A stretch of DNA of 15,730 bases from JANNXQ01 sp038238555 (GCA_038238555.1 JBBRXP010000138.1:1-15730), one strand, 5' to 3'; positions 1-8,128 are shown, counted from the stretch's first letter. Notes: generated by a model not told the origin, from the sequence alone. A program made the numbers and translations.

Positions 1-1368
1 GCTGCCCGAATTTTTGTAGGCCACCACGATGTCGAGCTTGCCGTCGCCATCCACATCCGCCGCCGCCGCATCCACCGGACTCGCGCCGACAGAATCGATG
101 AGCACCACATTTTGACTGCTCGCATTCAAGTGCTGCACGAGCTGCTGAAATTGCGAGCCGCCTCCCTCGGGGATGCCGTTGCCGGGATTCGGATCGTCCT
201 GCGTCGAGAGCACCATCTGTCCCGTGCCCGCGTCCACCACCAGGATGTCGTCGCGTCCGTCGCCGGTAAAATCCGCGGCGAGGATGATGCCGGAGACTGG
301 CGTGCGATTGACGAAGTTGTTGTTTTGCAATTTGCCGCCGTCGCCCGCCGGAGCGCCATTGCCCCCATCGCCGGCGGTCACCGAATAGCGTGAGCTGTCG
401 CTTTGAAGATCGAGATTGGTGATCGAGCCGCCGACGCCGCCAGCGCCCGCCGCACCATTGCCGCCGTCACCGGCGAGCAACGTCACGGGACCAAAAGAAG
501 TCTTCTCGACGATGTGGTCGATCGAGCCTCCCGCGCCGCCCGTCTTGCCGTTGGCCCCGTCGCCGGCGATGAGCGCGTAGCTCGGAGTGTTGAGCGGAGA
601 ACCGCTGGGAACAAAGGCGCTGTCGATGCTGACGTTTGCGATCGCGCCGCCCGCCGGCCCTGGCGTCGTGAAGATCACGCCCGCCGGATTTCCACTGCCG
701 GCAAAAAGCTGGAGGGCCGCCGCGCGCGCGATCTGTGCGCTTTTGATGGAAGCGCCCGGCGCGAGCTGGCCCGCGGCTTTCGTGAACGCGAAAGTCGTTT
801 GCGTGCCGGATTGCACAGGGTTGATATCGATGGTTCCTACCGAAGAAGTCACTACCCCCCCGCTCAGCAACCGCGACTCCGTGCGGAAGACACCGTCGCC
901 CGCATACGCGCCCGAAATTTCTCCGCTGATGGAGAGCCCGCCGATCGAGCCTCCCGTGATGATGCTGCCGAGGGTGCCCTTCTCGGCGTCCAACGGCAGC
1001 GTCTTGAGACCCGTGAGATTATTGGCCAGCAAGACCGAGCCGTCTTCGCCATTGGCGGGATTGTTATCCGAGTCCGAGAGCCGCCCCGCCGCCGTGAGAT
1101 TGCCGACGAGATTGCCGAGGTCGCCGTGGATTTCGAGGTTCGTATTTGGCCCGAAAGAAATGGAACTGATCCGCCCTTGGTCGAACCACACCAGCGCCTG
1201 TCCGGAAAACACCTTCACGAGAGTCACCGCGTTTTCGCCCACGGAAGTTTCGCCCGAGTTGGGATTGCCCGCGCCCCCGAGAAGATTGGCGCCATTGACG
1301 AGCAGAGCGGGAGCGATCCGCGCCTCGAGCGGCTCGATGGCAGAGCGGAAGTGAAGAGATGATTTCAT
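1..1368 (-). CDS. Exported LEPR-type protein with AGDG and FG-GAP repeats (3' part outside window)
   Basis: The reading frame is open from the ATG at 1368 to the left edge, giving 456 residues with no stop, so the C-terminus is missing. Residues 11-21 read IEPLEARIAPA, which resembles the N-terminal LEPR-XLL segment found on large exported proteins of Planctomycetes and Verrucomicrobia. The middle is rich in Gly, Ser, Asn and Thr, as in beta-strand repeat surface proteins. AGDG(G/A)NG units start near residues 268, 299 and 332, about 32 residues apart, with a further AGDGG at 341. Two calcium-loop-like FG-GAP/VCBS motifs follow: DFTGDGRDD at 366-374 and DVDGDGKLD at 438-446. It is probably a secreted or surface protein; its ligand is unknown. 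The start is chosen because the LEPR segment follows it directly, although the frame stays open further upstream and no clear ribosome binding site is seen. It is the last of five minus-strand genes. Confidence 0.85.
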   Translation of the reverse strand, partial: MKSSLHFRSAIEPLEARIAPALLVNGANLLGGAGNPNSGETSVGENAVTLVKVFSGQALVWFDQGRISSISFGPNTNLEIHGDLGNLVGNLTAAGRLSDSDNNPANGEDGSVLLANNLTGLKTLPLDAEKGTLGSIITGGSIGGLSISGEISGAYAGDGVFRTESRLLSGGVVTSSVGTIDINPVQSGTQTTFAFTKAAGQLAPGASIKSAQIARAAALQLFAGSGNPAGVIFTTPGPAGGAIANVSIDSAFVPSGSPLNTPSYALIAGDGANGKTGGAGGSIDHIVEKTSFGPVTLLAGDGGNGAAGAGGVGGSITNLDLQSDSSRYSVTAGDGGNGAPAGDGGKLQNNNFVNRTPVSGIILAADFTGDGRDDILVVDAGTGQMVLSTQDDPNPGNGIPEGGGSQFQQLVQHLNASSQNVVLIDSVGASPVDAAAADVDGDGKLDIVVAYKNSGS

Positions 1369-1445
1369 AGAAGTGTGCGGCGGGATTGCGTGCGGGTGAG
1401 GCGCAATCCAAAGCAGCAACGGTGCCGGACCTTCTTTCCAAGGAG

Positions 1446-1465
1446 AGGCGACACTCCTGTCGCCT
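1446..1465. repeat. Short perfect hairpin in the 130-bp gap 1369-1498
   Basis: AGGCGAC and GTCGCCT form a perfect 7-bp stem around the loop ACTCCT. It lies between the stop of the hydrolase gene (1499) and the start of the LEPR-type gene (1368). No T-run follows on either strand, so a classical intrinsic terminator is not supported. Its design matches the small hairpins near 15346-15477. The rest of the gap shows no gene. Confidence 0.6.
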
Positions 1466-1498
1466 GCGTCCTTTGTTCGCTTGCCGCGCGCGCGGACT

Positions 1499-3448
1499 TC
1501 AGCGCCAGTGCTCGTCGAAAAAACCGGCATCGACCACGAGGCCCGGCCAGCGCGGGCCTGCCGGGGTGCGCAGGTCGATGAGCGCCCAGTCGGGAAGCTT
1601 TGGTGTCTGCAGCGAATTGGTGCCGTAGGCGTCGTCGCGAAAGTCGATGCCGCTGTTGAGGAGCACGTAGCGTCGTGGGTTGAGCGGGTTGGGGAAAATG
1701 AGGATCGGCGCGTGATGCGCGGCGTCGAGTTTGTAGCCGCGGAACTCGAGCGTTTTCGCATCCCACTTCAGCGGGAGTTGCGGGAGAATCTTCGCGAGCA
1801 CCTTGTTCGACGACGGATCGCCCCACAGCACGAGGTTGCTCGCGGCGATGTCGGCGGCGCCGATCGCGATGTCGTCTTTCACCGGCGCGTCGCCGCGGAA
1901 CACGTCGCGCCACATTTTCGCGGCGTGATCGAATTCGCCCTTCACCCAGCCGCCAAGCTTGTTGTTAAGAGGCTTCCCGGTCGGCCGCACGAAAATGAAA
2001 CTCTCCATGAAGGCGTCGTCGATCGGGCCCTGGAGGCCGGGAGATTTTCGAGAGCCGGCGGCGGGAGGACCGGCGATCCACCTGCTGTCTTGCTTGTGCA
2101 GCACGGCTGGCGACTTGCCCGCCACGGTCTGTCCATCGATGACGACCTTGCTCAAGCCCGGCGCGCTCAGCGTGAGGGCGGACACATTTTTCGTCGTGAC
2201 ATTCGCGGCACCACCCTCGAGTTGCGCACGCACATCGGCTCGTTCCCAATGTTTTTCCAAGCCGTCCGCCTTCACCCACGCCACGGAAGGATAACGCAGC
2301 GTGTAAGTCGTCAGCCGCACTTCCTTCGGCACCGCGTCGCGGCCTTTCGCGGCGAGCGCGTCGATCTTCTCCGCGAGTTGCTGCTTCGCGCCGGGCTCAT
2401 ATTTGTGCGCCGTGTTGGGGCCGATGATGCGCTCGAGTTTCAAGCCTTCCGCGGCGCACGCTTTTTCCATCATGTCGGCGGATTGCTTCTGCGGGTCGAT
2501 CTCGCCGGAGTAGGCGATGGTCGGGCAGTTGAAGAGATTGGCCGCGTAGTCGGTCGCGTTGTACCAGTGGTAGAGCTGCTGCTCCCACCACGGCGGCGGC
2601 TCCTTGCCCTCGGCGAAGACTTTGGCGTAGATGGGCGTTTCGGCGAAACCCGCGCCCGGCGACGCGGCGCACCACGTGCCGGAGTGATGCGTGGCGAGAT
2701 GCCACGTGCTCGCGCCGCCCATCGAAAAGCCGCGCACGACGATGCGCCGCTCGTCGATAAGATACGCGGCGCGCACCGCCGCCCTCGCCTCAAAGACATC
2801 CTGCTCGCCGGCAAATTTCGTCGCATTGCACATGCGGCCGTAAGGCGTGAGCACAAAGGTGTCGTCGGCCTCAAAGGAAGACGGCTTTTGCCGTTCGGCG
2901 AGGAAGGCGAGTTCGGTGCGCGCTTCGCTGCGGCCGAGCAGCCACAGATCGAGCCGGCGAGATTTTGCGTCGCCGCGTTTCCACGTCGCCGGCACGGTGA
3001 GTCCGTAAGGCTGCACCGATCCGTCGATGCGCGAGCGATAGCCGCGGACGAGCAGCCCGGTGGCGTCGGTCCACGGCGTCTTGCCGGCGCGCAGTTGCTC
3101 CACGCGCTCCACTCCTTGCTTGAGCATTGCCTTCGCAAACTCGACTTGTTTCGCGCTGAAGAACTCGTCGTAACGCAGCGCCCAATCGACGGCTTTGTGA
3201 AAAATTTCCACGTCGGGAAGCAGCGCCAACAAGTGCGGCTTAGATGTCAGCTCGCCAGTAAGGCCGTCGATTTGTTTTTGAAGCGCGGCCGCGCCCGCGG
3301 TGAGCGCCGCGCGATCGGTGTCGGAGATGGCGATGCCCGCGGGCGGCATCTGCTTCGCCGGGCCGGGCGGGATCGGCTCTGGCACTGGCGCGGCGAGCGA
3401 TGTCGAGAGAATGAGGAGCGGAATGAAAAGGGCGCGGAGCTTAGGCAT
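1499..3448 (-). CDS. Secreted prolyl oligopeptidase-family alpha/beta hydrolase
   Basis: This encodes 649 residues. The N-terminus (MPKLRALFIPLLILSTSLAA) looks like a Sec signal peptide with possible cleavage near residue 20, so the enzyme probably acts in the periplasm or outside. The alpha/beta-hydrolase core carries a nucleophile elbow GFSMGG with Ser242, a likely acid Asp318 in GEIDPQ and a likely base His348 in NTAHKYEP. This supports a working serine hydrolase of the prolyl oligopeptidase/acylaminoacyl peptidase type; the substrate cannot be read from sequence. The last 250 or so residues form a further region with the ending LIDLRTPAGPRWPG...GFFDEHW, which I recall from planctomycete and verrucomicrobial homologues but cannot assign a function. 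The gene lies 88 bp downstream of dop on the same strand. No strong ribosome binding site is visible; the start is fixed by the signal peptide. Confidence 0.88.
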   Translation of the reverse strand: MPKLRALFIPLLILSTSLAAPVPEPIPPGPAKQMPPAGIAISDTDRAALTAGAAALQKQIDGLTGELTSKPHLLALLPDVEIFHKAVDWALRYDEFFSAKQVEFAKAMLKQGVERVEQLRAGKTPWTDATGLLVRGYRSRIDGSVQPYGLTVPATWKRGDAKSRRLDLWLLGRSEARTELAFLAERQKPSSFEADDTFVLTPYGRMCNATKFAGEQDVFEARAAVRAAYLIDERRIVVRGFSMGGASTWHLATHHSGTWCAASPGAGFAETPIYAKVFAEGKEPPPWWEQQLYHWYNATDYAANLFNCPTIAYSGEIDPQKQSADMMEKACAAEGLKLERIIGPNTAHKYEPGAKQQLAEKIDALAAKGRDAVPKEVRLTTYTLRYPSVAWVKADGLEKHWERADVRAQLEGGAANVTTKNVSALTLSAPGLSKVVIDGQTVAGKSPAVLHKQDSRWIAGPPAAGSRKSPGLQGPIDDAFMESFIFVRPTGKPLNNKLGGWVKGEFDHAAKMWRDVFRGDAPVKDDIAIGAADIAASNLVLWGDPSSNKVLAKILPQLPLKWDAKTLEFRGYKLDAAHHAPILIFPNPLNPRRYVLLNSGIDFRDDAYGTNSLQTPKLPDWALIDLRTPAGPRWPGLVVDAGFFDEHWR

Positions 3449-3536
3449 GGCAGGCTTTTACGCCGCGAGTTATCCGTCGTCGAGTCAGCGCGGCGAGGGC
3501 GCCGCGGGCACTTCCTGCGGCGAGGCGCCGCAGCTA

Positions 3537-5051
3537 CTATCCGTCCACTTTCCGCACCAGTTCGCTGAAGCTGCGCGCGTCGCGAATCGCGGCGTTGAGC
3601 CGATCGAGCCCGGCGTCGTGCGAGGGATGCGGCAGATGCACCGAGCAACTCGAGCCATTGCTCGCAAAGGTCATCTCATCCCACTGGATGCTCTCGATCT
3701 CGCGATGGAACTTGGCCACGGCGCGGCCGCGGAAGAAGGCGCGCGTGGTCTCCGGCGGCTGGAAGATGGCGCGCCGGATGTCGTCTTCGCTCACGAAGCG
3801 GCGCATCTGGCCTTCGCGCTTGAGCTCGTAGTAGAGGCCCTGGTCGAGCGCCACGTTGTGATATTCGAGATCGATGCTCTGCAGCCACGGATCGCTCCAC
3901 GCGAGCTTCTCGGCTTCCTGCAAAGTGGTGAGCAGAAATTTTTTTGCGACCCAATCCAGCCGGTCGCGGCACAGCCAGTAATCGGTGGCCAGATCGTTAA
4001 GCGCGTGCTCCCACTCGCGCAAGACCCACGCGGTGTCTTCGTCGTCCCGCGCGCAATGCTTCTGCGCGGCGGCGAGGTAGAGGCGCTGGATGTCGATGGC
4101 GGAAATTTTCCGCCCGTCGCGCAGCTCCACGATCCAGTCGCAGCCTTGATCGCGGCTGATGGCCTTGGTTGCTTCGACCGGATCGGCGAGGTCGAGTTGC
4201 GGCGCGCGGTTCTGCTCGATCAAGTCGAGCACGAGCACCGTCGTGCCGAGCTTCAGGGCCGTGGCCCACTGGCTCATATTGGCGTCGCCCACGATCACGT
4301 GGAAGCGCCGGTAGCGGTCGGCATCGGCGTGCGGCTCGTCGCGCGTGTTCACGAGCGGCCGCCGGTTCATGGTGTCGATGGAGCAGAGCACGCTGAAAAA
4401 GTCCGACCGTTGCGCGATCTGATAAATGCCTGGCTGGCCCGCGGCATCCTCGCCTTCCACACCCATCTTTCCCGCTCCAGCAAAGACTTGGCGCGTCACG
4501 AGGAAGGGCACCACGTCGCGCACCACGCGATCCCACGGCACCTTTCGCCGCATGAGATAATTGTCGTGGCACCCGTAGCTGTGGCCCACGAAGTCCGTGT
4601 TGTTCTTGTACAGGCGGGCCTCGCAGCCAGGCGGCAGATGCGCGTTGCGACGCCGCGCGCACTCCGCCAGGATGCGCTCGCCCGCTTTGTCCTGAGCCAC
4701 GATCTCGCGCAGCGTGCTGCACTCCGGCGTCGAGTATTCGGGATGCGCGTGGTCGTTGTAAAAGCGCGCGCCATTCGAGAGCACGAGGTCGCTCTTGATT
4801 TCGGCAAAGGTGAGCGGCCGGTTCTTATCGAGCTCGAAATACGCGGCCTCGTCGGTGTCTTGCAGCAGCTCCTCGGCGCGGAAACCGCGCGCGTCCTGGT
4901 GCGGGTCTTCGAGTTTGTAATCCCACTTCATCGACGCGCCGTGCTCGGTGTAACTGCGCACGATCTCGATGGACTCGCGCACGACATCGAGGTCCGCCGC
5001 TCCATCGATTGTGATGCCGTATTCTGTTTCGATGCCGAAGACGCGGTTCAT
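3537..5051 (-). CDS. dop: Depupylase/deamidase Dop of the Pup tagging system
   Basis: Dop removes the small tag Pup from proteins and deamidates its C-terminal Gln; its paralogue PafA attaches Pup. With the ATG at 5051 the protein has 504 residues, close to mycobacterial Dop. The family start FGIETEYG holds Glu8 and Glu10, expected nucleotide-metal ligands. NGARFYNDHAHPEYSTPE (93-110) contains Asp100 at the place of the Dop catalytic Asp. Further motifs are YKNNTD (149-153 region), NTRDEPHADADRYRRFH (235-251) and HVIVGDANMS (251-260). A segment at 41-85 with WDYKLEDPHQDARGF corresponds to the Dop-specific loop, and DHAHPEY is the Dop form where PafA has a different sequence; both argue for Dop over PafA. 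A TTG 45 nt upstream (5096) is a possible earlier start, but family members begin right before this motif. No pup, pafA, prcA/B or mpa/ARC gene lies within the window; the neighbours are rsmD (63 bp upstream) and a hydrolase. Confidence 0.93.
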   Translation of the reverse strand: MNRVFGIETEYGITIDGAADLDVVRESIEIVRSYTEHGASMKWDYKLEDPHQDARGFRAEELLQDTDEAAYFELDKNRPLTFAEIKSDLVLSNGARFYNDHAHPEYSTPECSTLREIVAQDKAGERILAECARRRNAHLPPGCEARLYKNNTDFVGHSYGCHDNYLMRRKVPWDRVVRDVVPFLVTRQVFAGAGKMGVEGEDAAGQPGIYQIAQRSDFFSVLCSIDTMNRRPLVNTRDEPHADADRYRRFHVIVGDANMSQWATALKLGTTVLVLDLIEQNRAPQLDLADPVEATKAISRDQGCDWIVELRDGRKISAIDIQRLYLAAAQKHCARDDEDTAWVLREWEHALNDLATDYWLCRDRLDWVAKKFLLTTLQEAEKLAWSDPWLQSIDLEYHNVALDQGLYYELKREGQMRRFVSEDDIRRAIFQPPETTRAFFRGRAVAKFHREIESIQWDEMTFASNGSSCSVHLPHPSHDAGLDRLNAAIRDARSFSELVRKVDG

Positions 5052-5114
5052 GAAAATGTGTGGATGCAATCTCTTGCGTGGCTCGCGCGAAGGCAAGCAG
5101 CGGGCGGATCGCGT

Positions 5115-5666
5115 CTATGCCCGGCGCAGAAATGCCACCGCCGTCGCGCCGTAACGTTTCTGGCGAAGGCATTCCCACTTGTTGGCGAGCGCGAACTCCG
5201 CGCCGGGAAGATGTTCGAGGATGAAGACGCCGCCGGCCACGAGCGCGCAGCGCAGCGAATCGCTGGCGAGCAACTCGGGGGCAAAGTCGCGCTCACCGGG
5301 TTTCCTGGCGTAAGGCGGGTCGGCGACGATGAGATGGAAACTTTCCGGCGCGGCGAAGCGGTCGAGGTAGCTGAAGACATCCATCGTCTGCACGGCGCCA
5401 GTGAGCCGCGTGCTGGCGAGATTGCGCTCGATGCTGGCGATGGCGCGTCCGTCATTGTCCACAAAGATCGCGCTCGCCGCGCCGCGGCTCAGCGCTTCGA
5501 TGCCCATCGCGCCCGTGCCTGCAAAGAGATCGAGCACACGCGCGCCGGGCACGAGGTCGCGCAGGCTGTCGAAAATCGCGCCGCGGACCCTGTCCATGGT
5601 CGGCCGCACTTCCGCGCGCGGTACGTGCAGCGGCAGTCCTCCCGCCACACCGGCGATGACCCTCAC
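5115..5666 (-). CDS. rsmD: 16S rRNA (guanine(966)-N(2))-methyltransferase RsmD
   Basis: This 183-residue protein matches RsmD, which methylates G966 of 16S rRNA in the assembling 30S subunit using S-adenosylmethionine. RPTMDRVRGAIFDSL (21-35) is the family's substrate-side motif, LDLFAGTGAMGIEAL (45-59) is the SAM-binding glycine-rich loop, and ADPPY (115-119) is the catalytic motif of N-methyltransferases. Length is normal. The start is a GTG at 5666 whose bases overlap the TGA stop of the AsmA-like gene (GTGA), which suggests translational coupling. dop follows 63 bp downstream on the same strand. Confidence 0.93.
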   Translation of the reverse strand: MRVIAGVAGGLPLHVPRAEVRPTMDRVRGAIFDSLRDLVPGARVLDLFAGTGAMGIEALSRGAASAIFVDNDGRAIASIERNLASTRLTGAVQTMDVFSYLDRFAAPESFHLIVADPPYARKPGERDFAPELLASDSLRCALVAGGVFILEHLPGAEFALANKWECLRQKRYGATAVAFLRRA

Positions 5667-7075
5667 GGCGCCGCTTCCGGCAGAGCGTCCCGCAGCGCGG
5701 CGCTCTCCTTCGGTTTCTTCTTCTTGTCCTTCTCCTCTTTCTTCTTCGTGCCGAAGATCGTGGAAGCGAGATCCTGGAGGTCGTTGGCGATTTTTTTTCC
5801 AAAAATATTGTCGCCGAGATTACTGCGCGCCTTGAAGTGATCGCCCTTGATTTCAAACGCGATCGCGTGCCGGCTCCCGGCGTCGGTCACGAGGTTGTTG
5901 CGCACGATGGCCGGCAGTTGGCGGTAGAGCTCTTCATCGAGCGAGAGCTCCGAATCGAGCTGGATTTTTCCGTCGAAACGAATCGTCCCCTTCGCCCCCA
6001 ATTGCAGGTCCGCCGCTTCGAGCGAGAGGGCATCGACGGTGACGCGTTCCTTGGCGATGTGAAACTCGGCGCGCCCGTCCTTCAAGCGCAAGTCCGAGAG
6101 TTCCCGGATATCGAGCGCGGTGCCGATGGCCTCAAAAAGTTCGAGCTGCTGAAAGCGCCCGTCGAGAATCCGCAGCGTGCCGGAGCCCTCGGCGCGCGAG
6201 ATGCGCTTCGAGCTGCCGTGCAGGCTCAGGGTGCCGGCGAGAGTGCCCGAGGCCAGTCCGCTCGATGAGGCAAACTGCTTGCTGAGCGGCCCCGCTTTCA
6301 CGTCGGAAAAATTCAGCGCGACTTCAAAAGGCGACATCCACGGATCGGGATGAAGCGCAAAATTCCCGGTCATCCTCCCGCCCGCGAGCACGCCGGTGAA
6401 CTCCGGCAGCGTGAGCCCTTGCGCGGTGTAGGAAAAAGGCGCGCGCAGATTTTCAAATGTGAGCGCATCGCCCCACACGAGGCGCGCAATCTGGGCGAGG
6501 CCCTCGACGCGTGCGGCGGTGAGCGTGCTGCAGCGCACATTCACGCCGCTAAACGTCGCCACGGGCTGCTGCTGCTTGTCGAGCAACTCGGCCGAGCCGC
6601 CGCGCATTTCAAAACTCCCGACCACCACTTCAAATCCATCACGCTTTTTACCGCCCTGCGGCTCCTCCTTGCGCTTCTCCTGCGCCGGCTCCGCAGGCGC
6701 GAGCTGCGGCATGTCCCAAGTGCCGGTCGCATTTTGCACCCAAATGATTTTCGGCGTCTCGACGGTCATCTCGTAAATTTCGAGCCGCCCGCGCAGGAGC
6801 GGCAGCATGCGGCAGTGCGCGTGGAAGGCGCCGGCTTCCAGGAAATTTCGGTCGCCATCCGGCACCGAGATGCCGGTGATTTTGAGATGTCCCCACGGCG
6901 AGAGGCTCGTGGTGGTGAAGCGCAAAGGCACGCGCAACGCCGCGCTCAATCCGGCCTGAATCCGCGCGTGCGCGCCGTGGGATTGGATGTAGAGATTGAT
7001 GCTAAAGAGCGCCACCAACGCCAGCGCGACGAGGCCCGCGGCGGCGAGGAGAATCACCTTGGAAAGTTTTTTCAC
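5663..7075 (-). CDS. AsmA-like inner-membrane-anchored protein
   Basis: 470 residues from a GTG at 7075. A positively charged start (VKKLSK) leads into one hydrophobic segment at about 7-27, typical of the signal anchor of AsmA-family proteins, with the rest predicted in the periplasm. The body is a run of alternating beta-strand-like stretches, and the part near 370-430 (LGAKGTIRFDGKIQLDSELSL and after) resembles the AsmA C-terminal region. Family members are linked to phospholipid transport between membranes and outer membrane assembly; the exact role here is unknown. The tail is unusual: residues 444-457 are almost all Lys, Glu and Asp. The frame stays open far upstream over the divergent kinase gene, but the signal anchor fixes the start at 7075. 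It overlaps rsmD by 4 nt. Confidence 0.75.
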   Translation of the reverse strand: MKKLSKVILLAAAGLVALALVALFSINLYIQSHGAHARIQAGLSAALRVPLRFTTTSLSPWGHLKITGISVPDGDRNFLEAGAFHAHCRMLPLLRGRLEIYEMTVETPKIIWVQNATGTWDMPQLAPAEPAQEKRKEEPQGGKKRDGFEVVVGSFEMRGGSAELLDKQQQPVATFSGVNVRCSTLTAARVEGLAQIARLVWGDALTFENLRAPFSYTAQGLTLPEFTGVLAGGRMTGNFALHPDPWMSPFEVALNFSDVKAGPLSKQFASSSGLASGTLAGTLSLHGSSKRISRAEGSGTLRILDGRFQQLELFEAIGTALDIRELSDLRLKDGRAEFHIAKERVTVDALSLEAADLQLGAKGTIRFDGKIQLDSELSLDEELYRQLPAIVRNNLVTDAGSRHAIAFEIKGDHFKARSNLGDNIFGKKIANDLQDLASTIFGTKKKEEKDKKKKPKESAALRDALPEAAP

Positions 7076-7126
7076 GCCGCGCAACGTAGCCACCAAGCCT
7101 CGAAAGAAAAGACTCGAATCCCCGCG
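7076..7126. promoter_or_regulatory. Divergent intergenic region between AsmA-like and lipid kinase genes
   Basis: These 51 bases separate two divergently read genes, so at least one promoter for each direction should lie here or inside the neighbouring 5' coding ends. I see no convincing -35/-10 pair and no strong ribosome binding site on either strand. The call rests on gene arrangement only. Confidence 0.3.
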
Positions 7127-8002
7127 ATGCCCGACATCCTCGTGATCTTCAATCCCGCCGCGCGCAGCGAAAAGGCGCGAGGAACTTGGGAGACGATCGA
7201 GAATTTCCCGCGCTGCGCATTTCAACCCACGACGGCTACCGGGGATGCGCGGCGCTTTGCCGCCGAGGCTGTGAAGCGCGGCTTCCGCACCGTGGTCGCG
7301 GCCGGCGGCGATGGCACCATCAATGAAGTCGTCAACGGCCTCGCCGGTTCGGACGTGGCGCTCGGCATCCTGCCCGTGGGCACCATGAATGTCTTCGCCA
7401 ACGAGATGGGCCTGCCCGCAAATCTCGCCCGGTGCTGGGAGATCATCCTCGCCGGCCACACCCGCATCATCGACCTCGCGCGGGCCAACGAGCAATACTT
7501 CGTGCAGCTCGCCGGCGTGGGGCTCGATGCGCAAGTCGTCGAGGCCACGAGCTGGGAATCGAAGAAAAATTTCGGCCCGCTCAGCTACGTCATCTCCGCC
7601 GCGCAAGTCGCCGCGCGCAAGCCGCCGCGGCTGGTGGTGGAAGCCGGGGGCCGCGTGCGCGAGGGCTCCTTCGTGCTCATCGGCAACGGATGCTACTACG
7701 GCGGTCCGCTGAAATTTTTCAAGCGCGCGCGTTACGACGACGGCCTTCTCGACGTGCTCATTTTCAAAAACCTCGGTTACCTCGACATCGCCCGTTACCT
7801 CGGCACCATCATTTTGGGCACGCATACCGAGCTCGACGACGTGGAGTACTTCCAGACCGCCCGCGCCGAAGTGCGCAGCGACGAGGAAGTGCCAGTGGAA
7901 GTCGATGGCGAAGTCGTGGCCCGGGTGCCGGTGGTCTTCCGCATTTCGTCGAAAAAGCTAAAGGTGCTGGTGGGGGCGGGGGAGGGGAGAGTTGAGAGTT
8001 GA
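7127..8002 (+). CDS. Diacylglycerol/sphingosine-type lipid kinase (YegS/DagK-like)
   Basis: 291 residues of the DAGK_cat family, which phosphorylates a lipid hydroxyl using ATP. The N-terminal strand ILVIFNPAA, the nucleotide-binding motif AAGGDGTINEVVNGL (GGDGT at 60-64) and PVGTMNVFANEMGLP (83-97) are standard for bacterial lipid kinases. The C-terminal beta-sandwich is present with GVGLDAQVV and LIGNGCYYGGPLKFFKRARYDDGLLDVLI. Diacylglycerol is the default substrate guess, but related enzymes use phosphatidylglycerol, ceramide or undecaprenol. It starts 51 bp from the divergent AsmA-like gene. The last codons and the stop (GTT GAG AGT TGA) are made by the GTTGAG repeat element that begins inside the gene end, so the tail GAGEGRVES is probably not ancestral. 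Confidence 0.88.
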   Translation: MPDILVIFNPAARSEKARGTWETIENFPRCAFQPTTATGDARRFAAEAVKRGFRTVVAAGGDGTINEVVNGLAGSDVALGILPVGTMNVFANEMGLPANLARCWEIILAGHTRIIDLARANEQYFVQLAGVGLDAQVVEATSWESKKNFGPLSYVISAAQVAARKPPRLVVEAGGRVREGSFVLIGNGCYYGGPLKFFKRARYDDGLLDVLIFKNLGYLDIARYLGTIILGTHTELDDVEYFQTARAEVRSDEEVPVEVDGEVVARVPVVFRISSKKLKVLVGAGEGRVES

Positions 8003-8071
8003 GTAGCCTCCGCGTATCCGCCAGACGGCGCGCTCCGCACAGAGAAAGCGCCACTCAACTCTCAACTCTCC
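7986..8071. repeat. GTTGAG intergenic element, copy A, with 19-bp inverted repeat
   Basis: The left arm 7986-8004 (GGAGAGTTGAGAGTTGAGT) is perfectly complementary to the right arm 8053-8071, around a 48-nt spacer. Each arm holds two GTTGAG/CTCAAC units, and the right side continues with another CTCAAC up to 8080. The left arm contains the stop codon of the lipid kinase gene. RNA from this stretch could fold into a long stem, but the loop is large and there is no clean T-run, so a terminator role is only possible. The bases from 8081 to 8128 up to the rhomboid start show no gene. Confidence 0.85.
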
Positions 8072-8128
8072 ACTCTCAACTTTTCTGATTTTACTTCCCC
8101 AAATCCGTGCCCTAATTTCCGCGACCGT

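Noticed and set aside
403..1362. Plus-strand open frames over the LEPR-type gene
   Set aside because: The minus-strand frame has the LEPR segment, regular glycine repeats and FG-GAP motifs; the plus-strand frames have none.
3449..3536. Possible pup gene next to dop
   Set aside because: The gaps on both sides of dop are 88 and 63 bp, too short for a Pup of about 60-70 residues, and no GGE/GGQ ending is encoded there.
3537..5051. PafA (Pup ligase) as identity of the dop gene
   Set aside because: The WDY...DARGF loop region and the NDHAHPEYSTPE motif follow Dop; PafA lacks the loop and has a different residue pattern before HPEY.
1481..5840. Two very long plus-strand open frames (1481-3568 and 3300-5840)
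   Set aside because: They lie antisense to the hydrolase, dop, rsmD and the AsmA-like gene, whose proteins have clear family motifs. The plus-strand translations are Arg/Ala/His-rich with no recognisable domain, as expected for shadow frames in GC-rich DNA.
8005..8052. Classical rho-independent terminator after the lipid kinase gene
   Set aside because: The inverted repeat encloses 48 nt and contains the stop codon itself, and no clean T-run follows, so it is described as a repeat with only a possible termination role.
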